A DNA stretch of 21,701 bases. It comes from Azolla pinnata. Lineage: Eukaryota > Streptophyta > Polypodiopsida > Salviniales > Salviniaceae. Positions 18,115 through 21,701 of the stretch are shown here, one piece after another (the first letter of the stretch is position 1; the number at the start of each line of letters is the position of its first letter). The stretch lies in assembly GCA_037176905.1 (NCBI GenBank), contig JBBBWG010000138.1, forward strand, positions 1 through 21,701, written 5' to 3'. A program made the translations under genes and the position numbers. The notes under the pieces are model-generated. The model saw nothing but the letters and a program-made list of their open reading frames with translations. It was not told where the DNA came from and did no database searches.

Positions 18115-18900
18115 TTCAACTGAAAGTTACACATCTTTTGCCCAACCCAACCCTTACATCATTTTTCTCCCACAGCCAAATCATGCACTCTCAATTGCCA
18201 CATTCATAAGTAAAATCCTTGAACATCAAGAGTTGCTACTCGCTTCCAGATGTACATTAGAAGCGTCTACCTCAAAGGTCACCAAATTTCTCATAACCAG
18301 ACCCAATTGTGAAAATAATTTAATCTATCTATCTCTTGGCATTCCGTGTGTCATCATCCAACTCTAGCTTGACTTGACGTATTCATACAGCTCTCGCGTG
18401 AGTTGGCTTCGCAAACTCCTCGAGCATGGATGTAAGCGACCATTGATTATTGTAATGGTGTTGTTTCCCACTTGATGATCACGGTACAAAGAAAGAAAAA
18501 TGCTCTGACCTCCCACAATGCATTGATTAGCCAAGGTCGTCTCTTTCCCCTCTACCTTATTCTCTTTAACACTAGCTGACTATGCATATTCTGACCTGTA
18601 CAAGTTGGAGAATTGAAGTATCACTCTTTGTTGCAATGCTCGGCATTTGTTCGCATCTTTTCACGTATCCTCGACCAAACCCAATGCCTACACACATTCC
18701 TCTCATAACCTCATTGTGCAATCTCAGTTGCAACGTTCACAAGTAAAATTCCTGAACATCGAGAGTCACGACCCACTACGTAAAATGTACTGTTTTTGTT
18801 CTCATAAGTCCTATTTAACCTTCGAAGACGATAATCGAATCTATCTATCTATCTATCTGTCTGTCTGTCCCATCCCAGTTGGGGCACTCTGTTTGCATTG
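18115..18900. repeat. Diverged direct duplication ending in TCTA/TCTG repeats
   Basis: Two segments about 530 bp apart are related: one at about 18140-18345, the other at about 18670-18860. Shared runs include CACAAGTAAAATTCCTGAACAT (first copy with small changes) and a terminal ATCTATCTAT tract. The second copy ends in (TCTA)n followed by (TCTG)n at about 18840-18868. Open frames across both are short and unlike any protein I know. Confidence 0.65.
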
Positions 18901-19179
18901 ACTTGAGGCTCGAGGATGTTAGGTAGCATCTTTCGTTTTATCATCACCATGGACATGGCCGACGGCGGGCCATCATTGCCAGCCGATCCTCGCTGGGACT
19001 GCCGTGATACCATTTGAGAGGGGCGGATTTCTATGCGCCATGATTTTCATTTGCCTCGGGAATTGCTTCACAAAAGGAAATTCCGTCGACGGAATCCATG
19101 GGAAGCCAAGCCATGGATCGAACAAGGGAAGGGCTATGAGGGAAACGATGCAAACAGAACAGATACATCTAGATAGTAT

Positions 19180-19180
<1 letters not shown>
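18901..19180. other. Unassigned stretch with a small plus-strand ORF
   Basis: An ATG in a good context (CACCATGGACATGGCC) at 18949 opens 22 codons ending at 19017. A second frame runs from 19004. Neither resembles a known protein and no splice donor was convincing. It could be a 5' exon of a gene beyond the right side, but the repeats that follow argue against it. Confidence 0.2.

Positions 19181-19211
<31 letters not shown>
19181..19211. repeat. AG microsatellite
   Basis: About fifteen AG units. It creates an RERERE peptide in an open frame that is not a gene. Confidence 0.95.
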
Positions 19212-19217
<6 letters not shown>

Positions 19218-19309
19218 CCTGCAATCGTAGCTGCTGCTGAAATGCTGTTGCGAGCACGGGAGCGAGATCGAGAGTATACCCGCCAGTTCGCCAGTTCTTG
19301 GCTAGTGTA

Positions 19310-19653
19310 TTTTCATTTATTTATTTATTTATTCATTTATTTATTCATTTATTTATTTATTTATTCATTCATTCATTCATTCATTCATTCATTTATTTAT
19401 TTATTTATTTATTTATTTATTTGTTTATTTATTCATTCATTTATTTATTTATTCATTATTTCATTATTCCATTTATTTATTTATTCATTCATTCACTCCT
19501 TTATTTATTTGTTTGTTTATTTATTTATTTACTTATTTATTCGTTCCATTCATTCATTCATTCATTTATTCATTTGTTTATTTGTTTATTTATTTATTTA
19601 CTTATTCATTCATTCATTTATTTATTTATTTATTCATTCATTTATTTATTCAT

Positions 19654-19700
<47 letters not shown>

Positions 19701-19740
19701 TCTATTTATCTATTTATTTGTTTGTTTGTTTGTTTGATTG
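19310..19740. repeat. Large ATTT/ATTC tetranucleotide repeat block
   Basis: About 430 bp of (TTTA)n interrupted by (TTCA)n, (TTTG)n and a few point variants. The plus strand contains no stop in any frame across it, so three overlapping frames read FIYL/FIHS repeats up to 183 codons. These are artefacts of the four-base period, not membrane proteins. Confidence 0.95.
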
Positions 19741-19789
19741 TTTGTTCTGTTTATTTGTTCATGTTTATATTTGTATTTCAGGTAAATCA

Positions 19790-20590
19790 ATGAAGAGGAG
19801 TTAACCATAAAAAACAATGGCATTCAAGATGTCCTCAATTTTTTGGGGACACTTACCAAAACAAAATGCCTACCAAAATTTTCAATTACATTTTTAAAGC
19901 AATAAGATGCAATTGGAAGCTCTTGAAAATCAAGCCATTAAACTAATATAAAGTTATTATTCCATTCTTTTCCAATTGTATGTGAAAAACCACGTGACAC
20001 CATTAAACCACAACCAAACCATTTACAAAAATTCAAGCTCAAACCGATAAACCACAATCAAACCAAACTGTTTACAAAAATTTAATTTAAAATTGTTAAA
20101 AAAACATAAATATTAGCTATTATATTCTATTACAACATCGAGAATATTATAAATGGTTTAAATTGTTGAGCCGCAATTTTAAGTGGTTAAACTGAAACTG
20201 ATGCATCTCGAACCAAACCCCTATCTCCCTTGAACCAAAACCTAAACCTATTTGGAAACCTAAAACAAACCCAATCGAAAGCTTAAGTTGTTAAGCCATT
20301 ATAAACCGGCTTAACGGTTCGATTTTGGCTTAAGCCGAACGGTTGCTAATGCCTAGTCACAAGACTGATGTCGCTTGTTGGAAAGCTGGTAAATAATATA
20401 AAGAGAGTTGTCGAAAAATGATGGATGTATGGATGGATGCATGCACGTCTGTGTGTGTACGTATGCATGTATTTTGATTGACACATAATGAGATGATATG
20501 GTTAGTGGGTAAAAAACCAAGTTTTCTAGTAAGAAAAATCGATGGTCGTTACATAAAGTCGTATTAGAAGAGGTTAATAGACTATTTTTA
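19790..20590. other. AT-rich intergenic stretch with AAACC-type runs
   Basis: AT-rich DNA with many AAACCA, AAACCAAAC and GGTTTAA motifs (20000-20345), a loose low-complexity pattern common in plant intergenic DNA, plus a short GGATG/GCATG-rich run near 20420-20470. No gene, terminal repeat or target-site duplication recognised. Confidence 0.45.
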
Positions 20591-20644
20591 CTTGTTCTCT
20601 ATATGTTTCTTTCTTTTGAGTCTAATGTTGTCGGCTACCTTCAA

Positions 20645-21170
20645 ACCTGAGTAAAAATCACTAAACCAAGGGCTTCGAGAATTCAAACCCAAGTAGAACT
20701 ACCAAACGAAGAGCCTTGAGAATCAGAACCTGAGTGGGGCCACCAAAACCAAAGAGCCTTGAGAATTTGAAGCCAAGTAGAATTACCAAACCAAGAGGCT
20801 GAAAATCCAAACATTACCAAGCCAAGAGCCTGAAGAATCTGAACCCGAGTAGAATTACCAAACCAAGAGGCTCAAAATCCAAACACAGCTAAGCAAGAGC
20901 CTTAAAATCCAAATCCAAGCAGAACCACCAAACCAAGAGTCTGGGAATCTAAACGCAGGCAACGTTAGCTGGTTTGAAAAGCCCAAAGATTACCAGACCA
21001 AGAGGCTCGAAATCCAAACCCGATCAGTACGGCCAAACCAATAGCAAGCTAACAGGCTCTGAAATCCGAACCCGAGTAGAATTACCAGACCAAGAGGCTT
21101 GAAATCGGAAGCCGAGTAGCATTTTACCCAAGTTAATAGGCTTGGAAATCGGAACTCGAACCGAGAGGCT
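20645..21170. repeat. Degenerate satellite-like tandem repeat (subunits of about 31-43 bp)
   Basis: The core ACCAAACCAAGAGGCT recurs with variation at about 20657, 20699, 20739, 20782, 20813, 20853, 20886, 20924, 20989 and 21081. Between 20782 and 20924 the spacing alternates 31-33 and 38-40, giving a higher-order period of about 71 bp. Frames through it give repetitive peptides and are not genes. Confidence 0.8.
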
Positions 21171-21178
21171 TTGCTCAT

Positions 21179-21480
21179 AGCTCCCTCGTGTGATATTGGA
21201 TATCTGAGCTTTTTAGCTTGAATCGAAGCCGTCGCAGCAAGCTACCGTATGGCATAGAAAAATTTCAAATTTGAAACTCAAGGCGAGAGAAACGGCTGAA
21301 AAAGTAAAGATCTATCAGAACTCGGGCAGGGACCGACGAGGGCGATTGCCTTGAGCAGAAAGCTCACAGCTCCTTCGTGTGACATCGGATTCCCGAGTTT
21401 TCTAGCTCGAATCGAAGCCCTCGCAGCAGGCTATGCAACGACACAGAAAAGCTTCGATTCTGAAACTCAGGGCGCCGAAC
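21179..21480. repeat. Direct duplication with 189-bp offset
   Basis: A segment of about 110 bp starting AGCTCC.TCGTGTGA at 21179 recurs at 21368. Shared blocks include AGCT.GAATCGAAGCC, TCGCAGCA and a closing TGAAACTCA.GGCG. The copies differ at many positions, so the duplication is not recent. Confidence 0.8.
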
Positions 21481-21589
21481 CGGAGCGGCACTACCGAAGG
21501 CTTTGTTTTCGAGGCCAGAAGAACTCCTAGCTGAGAGGCTCGGCAAAGGCGAGCCGGTCTTGCCGAACCTGATTCCGTAAGACTCGGAG

Positions 21590-21701
21590 CCCGGATTCCC
21601 GAACCTCTTAATCCGAGCCTAATTCCGAACCTCTAAATCCGAGCCTAATTCCCGAACCTCTAAATCCGAGCCTAATTCCCGAACCTCTAAATCCGAGCCT
21701 A
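21590..21701. repeat. 27-bp tandem repeat running off the right edge
   Basis: About four units containing CCTCTAAATCCGAGCCTAAT, separated by TCCCGAA; the first is slightly diverged. The last units are nearly identical. The array continues beyond the window. Confidence 0.92.

Noticed and set aside
19242-19804. Long open frames of 183 and 168 codons rich in FIYL
   Set aside because: They are translations of the ATTT/ATTC microsatellite, open in all three plus frames because the repeat has no stop codon.
20990-21546. Minus-strand frames of about 60 codons at the right edge
   Set aside because: Both lie inside tandem repeats and give repetitive peptides without domain features.
17660-21701. Possible transposon or other mobile element in the intergenic part
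   Set aside because: No transposase, reverse transcriptase, long terminal repeat or clear terminal inverted repeat with a target-site duplication could be recognised.

Overview
The window is eukaryotic nuclear DNA and almost certainly comes from a land plant. It is AT-rich and has canonical GT-AG introns of 68 to about 1,030 nt, many microsatellites and satellite-like tandem repeats. Its one clear gene belongs to a membrane protein family that I associate with plant gametes (GEX2, GAMETE EXPRESSED 2). The species cannot be fixed from the sequence; a seedless plant is possible but is a guess.

Positions about 1760 to 17445 hold one large gene on the minus strand. I could chain 23 coding exons by hand with compatible phases at every junction, giving a 6,705-nt CDS (2,234 residues plus stop). 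In order, the predicted protein has a hydrophobic N-terminal signal-like segment, a GEX2-like N-terminal domain with a cysteine cluster, fifteen filamin/Ig-like repeats, two cadherin/CSPG-like beta-sandwich repeats, one transmembrane helix and a short acidic-ended cytoplasmic tail. Each filamin repeat is one exon of 309-348 nt flanked by phase-1 introns. The natural reading is a very long cell-surface adhesion or recognition protein. Angiosperm GEX2, as I recall it, is about 1,000 residues with only a few such repeats, so this locus looks expanded by exon duplication. Comparing the repeats shows that exons 9-10-11 and 12-13-14 are two copies of one three-exon block. The acceptor of exon 15 lies in an 80-bp tandem triplication.

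Left of the gene (1-1600) are a 37-bp and a 26-bp tandem repeat, then a stretch with scattered minus-strand coding-like pieces, including a 47-residue ORF with a strong signal-anchor-like N-terminus. I could not identify it and it may be a decayed gene.

Right of the gene (17,450-21,701) are a probable TATA box and upstream ORFs, then intergenic DNA with no convincing gene: a diverged duplicated segment, AG and TCTA/TCTG microsatellites, a roughly 430-bp ATTT/ATTC block whose long open frames are artefacts, an AT-rich stretch, and at the right edge three kinds of satellite-like repeat, the last running off the window. No rRNA, tRNA, CRISPR array or recognisable transposase or reverse transcriptase was seen.
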